DNA of 64,000 bases from Nonomuraea guangzhouensis (GTDB taxonomy: Bacteria > Actinomycetota > Actinomycetes > Streptosporangiales > Streptosporangiaceae): NCBI RefSeq assembly GCF_019396345.1, contig NZ_JAHKRM010000013.1:1-64000 (forward strand), written 5' to 3'. Below are positions 16,972 through 26,096 of this stretch, piece by piece. Under the pieces are notes generated by a model. It had not been told where the DNA came from. It did not search any database and saw only the letters and a list, made by a program, of their open reading frames with translations. Position 1 is the stretch's first letter. Every line of letters begins with the position of its first letter. Both the position numbers and the translations under genes were made by a program.

Positions 16972-17001
16972 TCGACCAGGGCACCGTTAATCCGGTACTC
17001 T
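16972..17001 (+). promoter_or_regulatory. Probable promoter of rplU-rpmA
   Basis: TCGACC at 16972-16977 and TACTCT at 16996-17001 are separated by 18 bases, close to the actinobacterial housekeeping consensus. The start would give a leader of about 110 bases before rplU. I infer this from spacing only. Confidence 0.4.
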
Positions 17002-17115
17002 TGAGAATCGGTGCGTCCAGCGGCGTGCCCTGTTCGCGCGCCTACTCGGTTCGTCGGTTCCAGACAGCACCGAATGCCGGGCGCAGCATTCAGAAGTCAG
17101 TAGAAGGGTTCCGCG

Positions 17116-17418
17116 GTGTACGCGATCGTTCGTTGCGGCGGCAGGCAGCAGAAGGTCTCCGTCGGTGACGTCCTCGAGGTGGACAAGGTCGCCGGCGAGG
17201 TCGGCTCTTCGGTTTCGCTGCCCACGGTGCTCGTCGTCAACGACGGCGATGTGACCACGGAGGCGGGCAAGTTCATGGTGAGCGCCGAGATTCTCGGTGA
17301 GACCAAGGGCCCGAAGATCCGCATCCTCAAGTACAAGAACAAGACCGGTTACAAGAAGCGCCAGGGTCACCGTCAGCGGTACACCCAGGTGAAGATCACC
17401 GGTATCGACCAGGCCTGA
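17116..17418 (+). CDS. rplU: 50S ribosomal protein L21
   Basis: A 100-residue ribosomal protein that binds 23S rRNA near L20. It begins with the standard MYAIVRCGGRQQKVSVGD sequence, reads through the conserved LPTVLVVNDG segment and ends with the basic RQGHRQRYTQVKITGI signature. The GTG start at 17116 has GAAGGG seven bases upstream. It is followed after 15 bases by rpmA, with which it forms the usual two-gene transcript. Confidence 0.98.
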   Translation: MYAIVRCGGRQQKVSVGDVLEVDKVAGEVGSSVSLPTVLVVNDGDVTTEAGKFMVSAEILGETKGPKIRILKYKNKTGYKKRQGHRQRYTQVKITGIDQA

Positions 17419-17433
17419 GCGGGAGTTAGAGAG

Positions 17434-17691
17434 ATGGCACACAAGAAGGGCGCGTCGTCCACCCGGAACGGCCGTGACTCCAACGCGCAGCGCCTGGGCG
17501 TCAAGCGCTTCGGCGGCCAGCTGGTCAACGCGGGCGAGATCATCGTCCGGCAGCGTGGCACGCACTTCCACCCCGGTGACAACGTCGGGCGCGGTGGCGA
17601 CGACACGCTGTTCGCGCTGTCCGCCGGCCACGTGCAGTTCGGTCTCAAGCGCGGACGTCGCGCCGTGAGCATCGTTCCGGTGGCGGAGTAG
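17434..17691 (+). CDS. rpmA: 50S ribosomal protein L27
   Basis: An 85-residue protein whose N-terminus reaches the peptidyl transferase centre. It starts directly with MAHKKGASSTRNGRDS, so there is no cleavable extension of the Firmicutes type. The conserved GGQLVNAGEIIVRQRGT and the HPGDNVGRGGDDTLFA segment confirm the family. The ATG has GGGAG upstream and a strong terminator follows. Confidence 0.98.
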   Translation: MAHKKGASSTRNGRDSNAQRLGVKRFGGQLVNAGEIIVRQRGTHFHPGDNVGRGGDDTLFALSAGHVQFGLKRGRRAVSIVPVAE

Positions 17692-17709
17692 ATTTTCTAG
17701 AGTTTCCTG

Positions 17710-17745
17710 CTCAGGGGCGGATCGGGTTCTCGATCCGCCCCTGAG
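17710..17745 (+). terminator. Terminator after rpmA
   Basis: A perfect 15-base stem (17710-17724 with 17731-17745) and six-base loop begin 18 bases after the rpmA stop, followed by TGCGTTTT. It separates the ribosomal pair from obgE. Confidence 0.85.
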
Positions 17746-17856
17746 TGCGTTTTCACGGTGTCCGGCTCTCGCGCACCGTGACATACGCGTTCTTGGCCCC
17801 GGTCCGTGGACTGGGCTATGTGATGGGCCTTGATCGGCCTAGGAGGAGGGGCCGGG

Positions 17857-19209
17857 ATGGCTGACTTTGTGGACCAAGTGGTGCTGCACATCAAGGCCGG
17901 TGACGGGGGCAACGGGTGTGCGTCCGTCCACCGGGAGAAGTTCAAGCCGCTGGGCGGGCCCGACGGCGGTAACGGCGGGCGCGGCGGCGCGGTGATCCTT
18001 GAGGTGGATCCCAACACCTCCACGCTGCTCGAATACCACCACAGGCCACATCGCAAGGCCGACAACGGCAAGCAGGGCCAAGGGTCCAACCGGGACGGGG
18101 CCAACGGCGGGGATGTGATCATTCCCGTGCCCAACGGAACGGTCGTCAAGGACGCCGCCACCGGCGAGGTGATCGTCGACCTGGTGGGCGTCGGGACCCG
18201 GTACGTGATCGCCGAAGGCGGCTACGGCGGGCTCGGTAACGCGGCGCTGGCCTCCACGAAGCGTAAGGCGCCCGGGTTCGCGCTGCTCGGGGAGCCGGGG
18301 GACGCGCTCGACGTCATGCTGGAGCTCAAGAGCGTCGCCGACGTGGCGCTCGTCGGGTTCCCCAGCGCGGGGAAGTCGTCGCTGATCGCGGCCCTGTCCG
18401 CGGCCCGGCCGAAGATCGCCGACTACCCGTTCACCACCCTGATCCCGAACCTGGGCGTGGTGACCGCGGGTGAGACCGTGTTCACCGTGGCCGACGTGCC
18501 GGGGCTGATCCCGGGGGCGTCGCAGGGCAAGGGGCTCGGGCACGAGTTCCTGCGCCACGTCGAGCGGTGTGACATGCTCGTTCATGTCATCGACTGCGCC
18601 ACCATGGAGCCGGGACGCGACCCGATCACCGACTACCAGGTGATCGAGGCCGAGCTCGAGGCGTACGGCAAGCTCGAGGACCGCCCCCGCATCGTCGTCC
18701 TGAACAAGGCCGACGTGCCCGACGCCCGTGAGCTGGCCGAGCTGGTCAGGGGCGAGTTCGAGGAGCGGGGGCTGAAGGTGTTCACCGTCTCGGCCGCCAC
18801 CCACGACGGGCTGCGGGAGCTGACGTTCGCGATGGGCGAATGGGTGGCCGCCGCCAGGGCCGCCAAGCCCATCGAAGAGCCCACGCGCCTGGTGCTCAGG
18901 CCTAAGCAGCTCGGCGAGGCCGGGTTCAAGGTCCGCCGGGTCAACGACAACCTCTTCCAGGTGACCGGCGAGAAGCCCGAACGCTGGATCAGGCAGACCG
19001 ACTTCACCAACGACGAGGCCGTCGGCTACCTGGCCGACCGGCTGGAGCGGCTCGGTGTGGAGGAGCAGCTGGTCAAGGCGGGGGCCACCGCGGGCGCCGA
19101 GGTCGTCATCGGGTCGATGGAGGGCGGCTACGTCTTCGACTGGCAGCCCACGCTCAACGCCGAGTCCGTACGACAGGGACCGCGCGGCTCCGACAACAGG
19201 TTCGGCTAG
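17857..19209 (+). CDS. obgE: GTPase Obg (CgtA)
   Basis: An essential ribosome-associated GTPase involved in 50S assembly and stress responses. The 450 residues show the glycine-rich Obg domain (about 1-158, with KAGDGGNGCASVHREKF and PDGGNGGRGG), the G domain with G1 GFPSAGKSS (about 167-175), switch I TTLIPNLG, G3 DVPGLIPGA, G4 NKAD and G5 SA, and a C-terminal OCT domain ending in an acid/aromatic tail. ATG 17857 is chosen because AGGAGGAGG lies seven bases upstream at 17841-17849 and the family starts MADFVDQV. proB follows 75 bases downstream. Confidence 0.97.
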   Translation: MADFVDQVVLHIKAGDGGNGCASVHREKFKPLGGPDGGNGGRGGAVILEVDPNTSTLLEYHHRPHRKADNGKQGQGSNRDGANGGDVIIPVPNGTVVKDAATGEVIVDLVGVGTRYVIAEGGYGGLGNAALASTKRKAPGFALLGEPGDALDVMLELKSVADVALVGFPSAGKSSLIAALSAARPKIADYPFTTLIPNLGVVTAGETVFTVADVPGLIPGASQGKGLGHEFLRHVERCDMLVHVIDCATMEPGRDPITDYQVIEAELEAYGKLEDRPRIVVLNKADVPDARELAELVRGEFEERGLKVFTVSAATHDGLRELTFAMGEWVAAARAAKPIEEPTRLVLRPKQLGEAGFKVRRVNDNLFQVTGEKPERWIRQTDFTNDEAVGYLADRLERLGVEEQLVKAGATAGAEVVIGSMEGGYVFDWQPTLNAESVRQGPRGSDNRFG

Positions 19210-19284
19210 AGACACCGCGGACCCCGGCGGGGAGCGGGGAAACCGGGCGGAGGCGGGTGGCCGGGCTCCGATAGGCTTCGTAGC

Positions 19285-20403
19285 GTGCGGGAACAGATCA
19301 GCTCAGCGTCAAAGGTCGTCGTCAAGGTCGGTTCGTCGTCGCTCACCACCCCTCAGGGGACGATCGACGTCGACCGGGTCGACGCCCTGGTCGACGTGCT
19401 GGCCGCCCGCCGCCGCGCCGGGACGCACCTGGTCCTGGTCTCCTCGGGGGCGATCGCGGCGGGCCTCGGCCCGCTGGGGCTGCCCGCGCGCCCCCGTGAC
19501 CTGGCCACCCAGCAGGCCGCCGCGTCCGTCGGCCAGGGCGTGCTGGTCGCCCGCTACACCTCCTCCTTCGCCCGCTACAGCCTGCGCGTCGGACAGGTGC
19601 TGCTGACCGCCGACGACATGATGCGCCGCGCCCACCACGCCAACGCCCAGCGCACCCTCAACCGGCTGCTGGAGCTCGGCATCGTGCCGATCGTCAACGA
19701 GAACGACACCGTCGCCACCGACGAGATCCGCTTCGGCGACAACGACCGCCTGGCCGCCCTGGTCGCCCACCTCATCCACGCCGACGCGCTGGTCCTGCTC
19801 TCCGACGTCGACGCCCTCTACGACGGCCCGCCGAGCCGCAGCGGGTCGCGGCGGCTGGCCGAGATCCGCGGCCCCGAAGACCTGGTCGGCGTCGAGCTGG
19901 GCAAGAACGGCGCGGCCGTCGGCACCGGCGGCATGGTCACCAAGGTGCAGGCCGCCAGGATCGCCACCGGCGCGGGGGTGCCCGTCGTGCTGACAGCCGC
20001 CGCGCACGCCGCCCAGGCGCTGGCCGGGGCCGATGTCGGGACCTATTTCCACCCGGGCGGCCGGCACCCCGGCACCCGGCTGCTCTGGCTCGCCCACGCG
20101 ACCACGGGACGCGGGCGGCTGCTGCTTGACGACGGCGCGGTGGAGGCCATCGTCGCCAGGCGCAAGTCGTTGCTGCCCGCCGGAGTCACCTCGGTGGAGG
20201 GCGACTTCGCGGCCGGAGACCCGGTGGACCTGTGCGGGCCGCGCGGCGCGGTGGTGGCGCGCGGGCTCGTCAACTTCGACGCGGGAGAGATCCCCGGGCT
20301 GCTCGGCCGCTCGACCCGGGAGCTGGGCAACGAGCTCGGTCCGGAATACGAACGCGAGCTGATCCACCGCGACGACATCGTCATACTGGAAGCCCACAAC
20401 TAG
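19285..20403 (+). CDS. proB: Glutamate 5-kinase
   Basis: Catalyses the first step of proline synthesis, ATP-dependent phosphorylation of glutamate. The 372 residues contain an amino-acid kinase domain (KVVVKVGSSSL at the start, LVSSGAIAAG, the NENDTVATDEIRFGDND substrate loop and GTGGMVTKVQAA) and a C-terminal PUA domain (about 280-365). The GTG start at 19285 fits the family. The gene lies 40 bases before proA, forming the usual pair, and directly after obgE as in many actinobacteria. Feedback inhibition by proline is a property of the family. Confidence 0.97.
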   Translation: MREQISSASKVVVKVGSSSLTTPQGTIDVDRVDALVDVLAARRRAGTHLVLVSSGAIAAGLGPLGLPARPRDLATQQAAASVGQGVLVARYTSSFARYSLRVGQVLLTADDMMRRAHHANAQRTLNRLLELGIVPIVNENDTVATDEIRFGDNDRLAALVAHLIHADALVLLSDVDALYDGPPSRSGSRRLAEIRGPEDLVGVELGKNGAAVGTGGMVTKVQAARIATGAGVPVVLTAAAHAAQALAGADVGTYFHPGGRHPGTRLLWLAHATTGRGRLLLDDGAVEAIVARRKSLLPAGVTSVEGDFAAGDPVDLCGPRGAVVARGLVNFDAGEIPGLLGRSTRELGNELGPEYERELIHRDDIVILEAHN

Positions 20404-20446
20404 TAAGCAGCCGGGGCGCTGTCAGCACCCCGCGGAGGAGCGTGTG

Positions 20447-21727
20447 ATGTCCGAGGAGTTCCTGAAGGTCGCCCGCGCGGCGCGAGAGGCCGCCGCCGAG
20501 CTGGCCCCGCTGCCGCGGGCGCCCAAGGACCGGGCGTTGCGCGCCATCGCCGACGCGCTCGTCGCCCACACCGCCGAGATCGTCGAGGCCAACGCCAAGG
20601 ACGTGGCGCAGGCCCGGGAGCAGGGCACACCCGAAGCCATGATCGACCGGCTGCGCCTCGACGCACGCCGGATCCAGGCCATCGCCGAGGCCGTCCACCA
20701 GGTGGCCGACCTGCCCGACCCCGTCGGCGAGGTGATCCGCGGCAGCACGCTGCCCAACGGCCTGGAGCTGCGCCAGCTCAGGGTGCCGCTGGGCGTGATC
20801 GGCATCATCTACGAGGGCCGCCCCAACGTCACCGTCGACGCCGCCGCGCTCTGCCTCAAGAGCGGCAACGCGGCGCTGCTCAGGGGCTCCTCCAGTGCCT
20901 ATTCCTCCAACACCGTGCTGGTGCGGGTCATGCAGGAGGCGCTGGAGCGCACTGAGGTGCCCTCCGGGGCGGTGCAGCTCGTGCCCGGTCTCACGCGTGA
21001 CTCCGTCAAGGAGCTGATGCGGGCCCGCGGCCTGGTCGACGTGCTGATCCCGCGCGGTGGCGCGTCGCTGATCAACTCGGTGGTCGAGGAGTCGACGGTC
21101 CCGGTGATCGAGACCGGCGTCGGCAACTGCCACGTGTACATCGACGCCGACGCCGACCTGGACCTGGCCGTCGACATCCTGATCAACGCCAAGGCGCAGC
21201 GGCCGTCGGTGTGCAACGCGGCCGAGACGTTCCTGGTCCACGCCGGGGTCGCCGACGCGTTCGTGCCCAGGGCGCTCCAGGCGCTCAAGGACGCGGGCGT
21301 GACCGTGCACGGCGACGACCGGATCGCCGCCTACGGCGAGGTCGAGCCGGCCACGGAGGACGACTTCCTCGCCGAATACCTCTCGCTCGACATCGCCGCC
21401 GCCGTCGTCGGCTCGCTGGAGGAGGCCGTCGCCCACATCCGGCGCTACGGCTCTGGGCACACCGATGCCATCGTCACCCGGTCGCAGCAGGCGGCGCGCA
21501 GGTTCGTGTCGCTGGTCGACTCGGCGGCCGTGGCGGTCAACGCCTCGACCCGGTTCACCGACGGCGCCGAGTTCGGGTTCGGCGCGGAGATCGGCATCTC
21601 CACCCAGAAGCTGCACGCGCGTGGCCCGATGGGCCTGCCCGAGCTGACGTCCACCAAATGGGTCTACACCGGCGAAGGGCATCTACGCACATCAGCCGGT
21701 ACGGTCATTCCCCGGTCAGGCGCCTGA
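20447..21727 (+). CDS. proA: Gamma-glutamyl phosphate reductase
   Basis: NADPH-dependent reduction of glutamyl phosphate to glutamate semialdehyde, the second proline-pathway step. With ATG 20447 it has 426 residues of the aldehyde dehydrogenase superfamily; the catalytic cysteine is Cys256 in QRPSVCNAAET. Other landmarks are GVIGIIYEGRPNVTVDA, KSGNAALLRG and the C-terminal FGFGAEIGISTQKLHARGPMG region. GTG at 20444 directly precedes ATG; the ribosome site GGAGGAG at 20434-20440 lies six bases before ATG 20447 and only three before GTG, so ATG is preferred. Confidence 0.97.
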   Translation: MSEEFLKVARAAREAAAELAPLPRAPKDRALRAIADALVAHTAEIVEANAKDVAQAREQGTPEAMIDRLRLDARRIQAIAEAVHQVADLPDPVGEVIRGSTLPNGLELRQLRVPLGVIGIIYEGRPNVTVDAAALCLKSGNAALLRGSSSAYSSNTVLVRVMQEALERTEVPSGAVQLVPGLTRDSVKELMRARGLVDVLIPRGGASLINSVVEESTVPVIETGVGNCHVYIDADADLDLAVDILINAKAQRPSVCNAAETFLVHAGVADAFVPRALQALKDAGVTVHGDDRIAAYGEVEPATEDDFLAEYLSLDIAAAVVGSLEEAVAHIRRYGSGHTDAIVTRSQQAARRFVSLVDSAAVAVNASTRFTDGAEFGFGAEIGISTQKLHARGPMGLPELTSTKWVYTGEGHLRTSAGTVIPRSGA

Positions 21728-21793
21728 CGAGATTGGGCAGCGGCGGCGTGTCGGTGTGACCGGTCAGCGGAGGAGCTCGGTTGACTGGACCTC

Positions 21794-21970
21794 ATGGAGA
21801 TGGTCATCGCCCTGGCCTGCTCGGCCGCGGTGCTGTTCGGCGCGGACCGGCTGCTGCTCTGGCTGGAGAGCCGCGGCCACGTCCACTGGCGAAGGAAGGG
21901 CCGCGAAAACCTGTCGGCGCAACCCTCGACCGAGCTCGACAGCATGCTGTCCGAGCAACCTCGCCAATAA
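21794..21970 (+). CDS. 58-residue membrane protein downstream of proA
   Basis: A short gene with a clean start at ATG 21794 and a GGAGGAG box about 21 bases upstream. The product has one hydrophobic helix (residues 4-25, ending in the conserved-looking DRLLLWLESRGHVHWRR), then a basic patch and a polar C-terminus. I recall similar single-helix proteins with an LLLW-ES/ARG-W pattern in other actinomycetes, but no function is known. It lies between proA and a Ser/Thr kinase gene, in the same direction. Confidence 0.65.
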   Translation: MEMVIALACSAAVLFGADRLLLWLESRGHVHWRRKGRENLSAQPSTELDSMLSEQPRQ

Positions 21971-22052
21971 AGCTTCGGCGCGCCGCACGCGCTGTGAGCG
22001 TTCCCAGCGCTAGGGTTGTGTCCCTTATGGGCGCGCCGGGCGGGGAGGGACG

Positions 22053-23822
22053 GTGACCAAGCTCGGCAAGGTCGGGCCGTACACCCTGCTTGAGAGGCTC
22101 GGCCGGGGCGGTATGGGCGAGGTTTACCTCGCCAGCTCCCGCCGTGGCGAGCGGGTCGCCCTCAAGGTCCTGCACGAGCTGGCCGAAGACCACTCCATGC
22201 GGGTCAGGCTCGAACGCGAGGTCCGGGCCCTGCGCCGGGTCGAGAGCCCGTACGTGGCCAAGGTGCTCGACGCCGACCTGTCGTGCGACCGGCCCTACCT
22301 CGTCATGGAGCACATCGAGGGCTCCACGCTGCTCGATCGGGTCCGGCACAGCGGCCCGCTCAACATGGCGCAGCTGGTCGAGCTGGCGCAGGGCATCGCC
22401 ACCGCGCTCGCGATCATCCACGCGGCCGGGGTGGTGCACCGCGACCTCAAGCCCGCCAACATCCTCATGGGCGCCGAGGGCCCGGTCCTCATCGACTTCG
22501 GCATCGCGCAGGTGCACGACGCCACCCGGCTCACCATGACCGGCACCTTCCTCGGCACACCCGGCTACACGGCGCCCGAGATCTTCGCCGACGAGCAGGT
22601 CGATTCGCCCGCCGACATCCACGCGTGGGCGGCGACGGTGGCGTTCGCGGCGACCGGGCGGCCGACGTTCGGGCGGGGGACGGCCGAGGCGCAGATGTAC
22701 GCGGTGCTCAACGGGCAGGCCGACCTCAAGGGCGTGCCGGTGGCGCTGCTGTCGCTGGTGCGGGCCGCGCTGAACCGCGAGCCGGGCAAGCGCCCGACGG
22801 CCGCGCTGCTCGCCGACCGCCTGTCCCGGCTGGCCAAGGTGACCAGCCCGCCCGAGCCCGATCCCGCCCGCGCGGTGTCCTCGGCCGAGGAGGGCGCCGC
22901 GGTACGCGGCCGGACCGGCGAAGAGGCCAAGCCGCGCACGCGTACGGCGGAGGACGTCAAGCCGCGCGGCCGCACCGGTGAAGAGGCCAAGCCACGTAGC
23001 CGGACCGGTGAGGAGGCCAAGCCACGCACCCGTACGGCTGACGACGGGAAGGTTCCCGCGCCGCGTACGCGGTCGAACGCGGACGGGAAGGTCCCGGCGC
23101 CTCGAGGCCGTACGAACTCGGACGGAAAGGTGCCCGCTCCCCGGGGCCGGATGGCCACGGACGGAAAGAGCGCCGTGCTGCGGAGCCGTACGGGCGAGGG
23201 CGTGAAGGCCACGCCCGTACGGAGCCGCGCGCGGGCCGTGACCGGGAAGCCCCGGACGGCGGGCACCCGCGACACCGGGGTCAGGTCGGAGTCGGGCACC
23301 ACCGCGTTGCCCGCGGGCAACGCGGCGCTGCTGCTGCTCGCTGTGCTGGCCGTGCCGTGTGTGGTGGCGTCGGTGATCTGGCCGATCGCGACGATCGGGA
23401 TCACCGCCGTGTTCGTGTTGCTGACCAGGACGCTCTGGATGAGCCACTGGATGGTCAGGAAGCGCGTGTCACGCCGGGTCAGGGTGACCCTGCGCGTGGT
23501 GCTCTTCCCGTTCGCGTTCGCCGGGGCGACCGCGACCGCCGTGGCATGGCCGGGCGTGCCCGTCGCGATGGCGGCGGGTGGCGCGCTCTGGCTGATCGGT
23601 GGCGGTCAGATCGACTCCGACTGGTGGCAGCAGCCCGCGCCGGTCACCGCCGCGGGCGTCGTGTTCGGGATGCTGTGCGGCGGCATCACCGGACGCGAGA
23701 TCGAGCGGGTCGGCGCTCGTCTGCCGGACCTGCGCAGGGAAGGGCTGCGCGCACTGGCCGTGCTGGGCGGGTTCGTCGCCCTGTGCGCGGCGGCGGTGCG
23801 CGCTATCGCGTTGCTTCTGTGA
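22053..23822 (+). CDS. Membrane Ser/Thr protein kinase with repeat linker
   Basis: A 589-residue eukaryotic-like kinase. The catalytic domain spans about 1-260: glycine loop GRGGMGEVY (17-25), Lys38, catalytic HRDLKPAN with Asp131, DFG at 148-150 and APE at 174-176, all intact. Residues 275-400 are a basic low-complexity linker built from units like RTGEEAKPRTR and DGKVPAPRGR. The last 180 residues hold about four or five transmembrane helices with no sizeable extracellular sensor domain, unlike PknB, which has PASTA repeats. The kinase would face the cytoplasm. Substrates are unknown. It is followed tail-to-tail by an M48 protease gene. Confidence 0.92.
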   Translation: MTKLGKVGPYTLLERLGRGGMGEVYLASSRRGERVALKVLHELAEDHSMRVRLEREVRALRRVESPYVAKVLDADLSCDRPYLVMEHIEGSTLLDRVRHSGPLNMAQLVELAQGIATALAIIHAAGVVHRDLKPANILMGAEGPVLIDFGIAQVHDATRLTMTGTFLGTPGYTAPEIFADEQVDSPADIHAWAATVAFAATGRPTFGRGTAEAQMYAVLNGQADLKGVPVALLSLVRAALNREPGKRPTAALLADRLSRLAKVTSPPEPDPARAVSSAEEGAAVRGRTGEEAKPRTRTAEDVKPRGRTGEEAKPRSRTGEEAKPRTRTADDGKVPAPRTRSNADGKVPAPRGRTNSDGKVPAPRGRMATDGKSAVLRSRTGEGVKATPVRSRARAVTGKPRTAGTRDTGVRSESGTTALPAGNAALLLLAVLAVPCVVASVIWPIATIGITAVFVLLTRTLWMSHWMVRKRVSRRVRVTLRVVLFPFAFAGATATAVAWPGVPVAMAAGGALWLIGGGQIDSDWWQQPAPVTAAGVVFGMLCGGITGREIERVGARLPDLRREGLRALAVLGGFVALCAAAVRAIALLL

Positions 23823-23851
23823 CTAGCTGAACGCTGGTGTGACTGCTGAGG

Positions 23852-24874
23852 CTAGCCTTGGCCACCGTCGCGGCGGGAGAAGCGGTTGAAGATGCGCTCG
23901 CCCGCGTTGACCGCGCCCTCTGCCACGTCGCGCAGCACGCCGATGAACGGATCCTGCGACTGGGACCACGACGCGCGGTAGGACTCGGCCGCGGCCTTGA
24001 TCTCGTCGGTGACGCGGGCGTTCGGGTCGTCCTCCCTGCGCGGGTAGTCGCCGCCGAGGATGCGCTCGTACTCGCCGCCGCGGTGCCACTTGTCGAGCTC
24101 GGCCACGCGCACCACGGCGAACGGGTGAGTGGTGCCGAGCAGGTTGAGCACCTTGAGGAAGCCGTCGCGAAGGTCGCCCGCGGTGTCGTATTCCGCGTAC
24201 TGCTCCAGGAAGGCCTCGATGTTCATCTCGTGGGTGTAGGCGCCGCCGGCCAGCTTCATCAGCGCGCGCTTGGCCGCGTCGGGGTCCTGGCCGGTGAGCA
24301 GGCCGCCGCGGTCGGAGGAGAGCTCCGACTTGCGGTACCACTCCTCCAGGCCCGCGACGATCGCGCGCAGGCCGATGTAGCCGAGCGGGATCCAGGCGAC
24401 GCGGGTGGCCAGGCGGGTGAGGATGTCGAGCATCGTCCGGTAGACGGCGTGACCCGACAGGATGTGCGAGGTCTCGTGTCCGATGACGAAGCGCTGCTCC
24501 TCCTCGTTCATGAGGTTGAGCAGGCCGGTGGTCACGACGATGAACGGGTCGTCGAAGCCGATGGCCTTGGCCTGGACCTGCGGGTCCTGCTGAACGTAGA
24601 TCTCGGGGATCCGGTGCAGGTCGAGGACATAGGCGGCATCGCGCCCCATGTCGTAGAGAGAGCGGAACTGGGTCTCGCTCACGCGCACGGCCGACGCCAG
24701 ATACATCAGGCGCAGGCGGCGCTCACTGATGAGGCCGGACATCTGCTTGAGAACCGTGTCGAACCCACTCAACTTACGCAGAGCGACCAGCGCGGACCGG
24801 TCTGCGGGGTGTTCGTAGGCACGAGACGAGATGCCGGGCAGTTGGACGCGGTTTCGGTCCGGGGTGGTCGTCAT
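23852..24874 (-). CDS. M48-family zinc metalloprotease
   Basis: A 340-residue M48 (HtpX/Ste24-like) peptidase. The zinc site HETSH places His133, Glu134 and His137, with Glu184 in KSELSSDRGG as likely third ligand. One or two hydrophobic segments lie around 158-176, so it is probably membrane-associated with the active site on the cytoplasmic face. A DUF-like C-terminal part (about 230-340) follows. The ATG at 24874 (MTTTPDRNRV) is chosen; ATG 24883 three codons upstream is possible. It runs convergent to the kinase and divergent from nadD. Family members take part in membrane-protein quality control, but the substrate here is unknown. Confidence 0.88.
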   Translation of the reverse strand: MTTTPDRNRVQLPGISSRAYEHPADRSALVALRKLSGFDTVLKQMSGLISERRLRLMYLASAVRVSETQFRSLYDMGRDAAYVLDLHRIPEIYVQQDPQVQAKAIGFDDPFIVVTTGLLNLMNEEEQRFVIGHETSHILSGHAVYRTMLDILTRLATRVAWIPLGYIGLRAIVAGLEEWYRKSELSSDRGGLLTGQDPDAAKRALMKLAGGAYTHEMNIEAFLEQYAEYDTAGDLRDGFLKVLNLLGTTHPFAVVRVAELDKWHRGGEYERILGGDYPRREDDPNARVTDEIKAAAESYRASWSQSQDPFIGVLRDVAEGAVNAGERIFNRFSRRDGGQG

Positions 24875-24991
24875 GCCCGGCATGCTACGTCGGGAGCCGG
24901 GACGATGCGCGTTCATCTTTACGTTCGTCACCGTGGAGGTCGGCGGGGGGTCCCATGATGGTGTCGGATAGCTTCCGCGTAGGGTCCTTTC

Positions 24992-25609
24992 ATGATGAAC
25001 GCGCCGAGTGTCCAGGGATTGCGACGCGTGGGTGTGATGGGCGGGACGTTCGACCCGATACACCACGGCCACCTGGTCGCCGCCAGCGAGGTGGCGCACC
25101 ATTTCGATCTCGACGAGGTTGTTTTCGTGCCCACGGGCCGGCCCTACCAGAAGTCGGAGCGCGAGGTTTCCGCGCCTGAGGACCGCTATCTGATGACCGT
25201 GATCGCGACCGCGTCGAACCCCCGCTTCTCGGTGAGCCGGGTGGACGTCGACCGGCCCGGACCCACTTTTACCATCGACACTTTGCGTGATATTTCCGAA
25301 ATATATGGACCGCAGGCACAGCTCTACTTCATCACCGGAGCCGACGCCCTCGGGGCGATCCTCACCTGGCAGGACGCCGAGGAGCTGTTCGAGCTCGCCC
25401 ATTTCGTGGGATGTACGCGGCCTGGTCACACCCTGCACGATCCGGGCCTGCCGCCGGGAAAGGTGACCCTGCTCGAGATCCCCGCGCTGGCCATCTCCTC
25501 GTCGGAGTGCAGGCAGCGGGTGGAGAAGGGCGAGCCGATCTGGTACCTGGTGCCGGATGGAATTGTGCAGTACATCAACAAGCGCGGCCTTTATCATGCG
25601 GAGGGCTGA
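24992..25609 (+). CDS. nadD: Nicotinate-nucleotide adenylyltransferase
   Basis: Makes deamido-NAD from nicotinate mononucleotide and ATP. The 205 residues carry the nucleotidyltransferase motif GGTFDPIHHGH (about 17-27) and the C-terminal ISSSECR motif corresponding to ISSTxIR. Other signatures are FITGADAL and LTWQDAEELF. Two ATGs lie at 24992 and 24995. The gene starts the conserved block nadD-rsfS-phosphatase, the same order as in Mycobacterium tuberculosis (Rv2421c-Rv2420c-Rv2419c, from memory). Confidence 0.96.
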   Translation: MMNAPSVQGLRRVGVMGGTFDPIHHGHLVAASEVAHHFDLDEVVFVPTGRPYQKSEREVSAPEDRYLMTVIATASNPRFSVSRVDVDRPGPTFTIDTLRDISEIYGPQAQLYFITGADALGAILTWQDAEELFELAHFVGCTRPGHTLHDPGLPPGKVTLLEIPALAISSSECRQRVEKGEPIWYLVPDGIVQYINKRGLYHAEG

Positions 25610-25700
25610 AGGTACTCGTGCCGTACGTGGGGCTCCGGAGCGCTAACGGGTACCCTCGCTATAGGGGCATGTTGCCGACACAGGAGGACCGACCCGCATC

Positions 25701-26096
25701 GTGACCGCATCCGAAAGAGCCGTTCAGCTGGTCCAGATCGCCGCCGAAGCCGCGGCCGACAAGCTGGCAGATGACATCCTCGCCTACGACGTGAGCGAGC
25801 AGCTCGTCATCACCGACGCGTTCCTGCTCTGCTCCGCCACGAACGATCGCCAGGTCCGCGCCATCGTGGACGAGATAGAGGACAAGCTGCGCACCGAGGT
25901 AGACGCCAAGCCGGTACGCCGCGAGGGCGAGCGAGAGGGCCGCTGGGTGCTCCTCGACTACCTCGACATCGTCGTGCACGTGCAGCACGAGGAGGACCGC
26001 ACCTTCTACGCGCTCGAGCGCCTCTGGAAGGACTGCCCGGCCATCCCTCTGTCGGAGAGCGTGGCGCAGGCCAACATCCAGCGGGCCCGCACTTGA
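25701..26096 (+). CDS. rsfS: Ribosomal silencing factor RsfS
   Basis: A 131-residue protein that binds L14 on the 50S subunit and blocks subunit joining in starved or stationary cells. It shows the family pattern: DDILAYDVSEQLVITDAFLLCSA-type strand/helix region, SNRQV-like TNDRQVRAI, and the C-terminal WVLLDYLDIVVHV followed by RTFYALERLW. The GTG at 25701 has AGGAGG 13-14 bases upstream. The stop overlaps the TTG start of the next gene. Confidence 0.95.
   Translation: MTASERAVQLVQIAAEAAADKLADDILAYDVSEQLVITDAFLLCSATNDRQVRAIVDEIEDKLRTEVDAKPVRREGEREGRWVLLDYLDIVVHVQHEEDRTFYALERLWKDCPAIPLSESVAQANIQRART

Noticed and set aside
17002..17115. rplU leader as an L21 autoregulatory riboswitch-like element
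   Set aside because: No known leader fold could be recognised by eye; only a promoter-like pair is supported.
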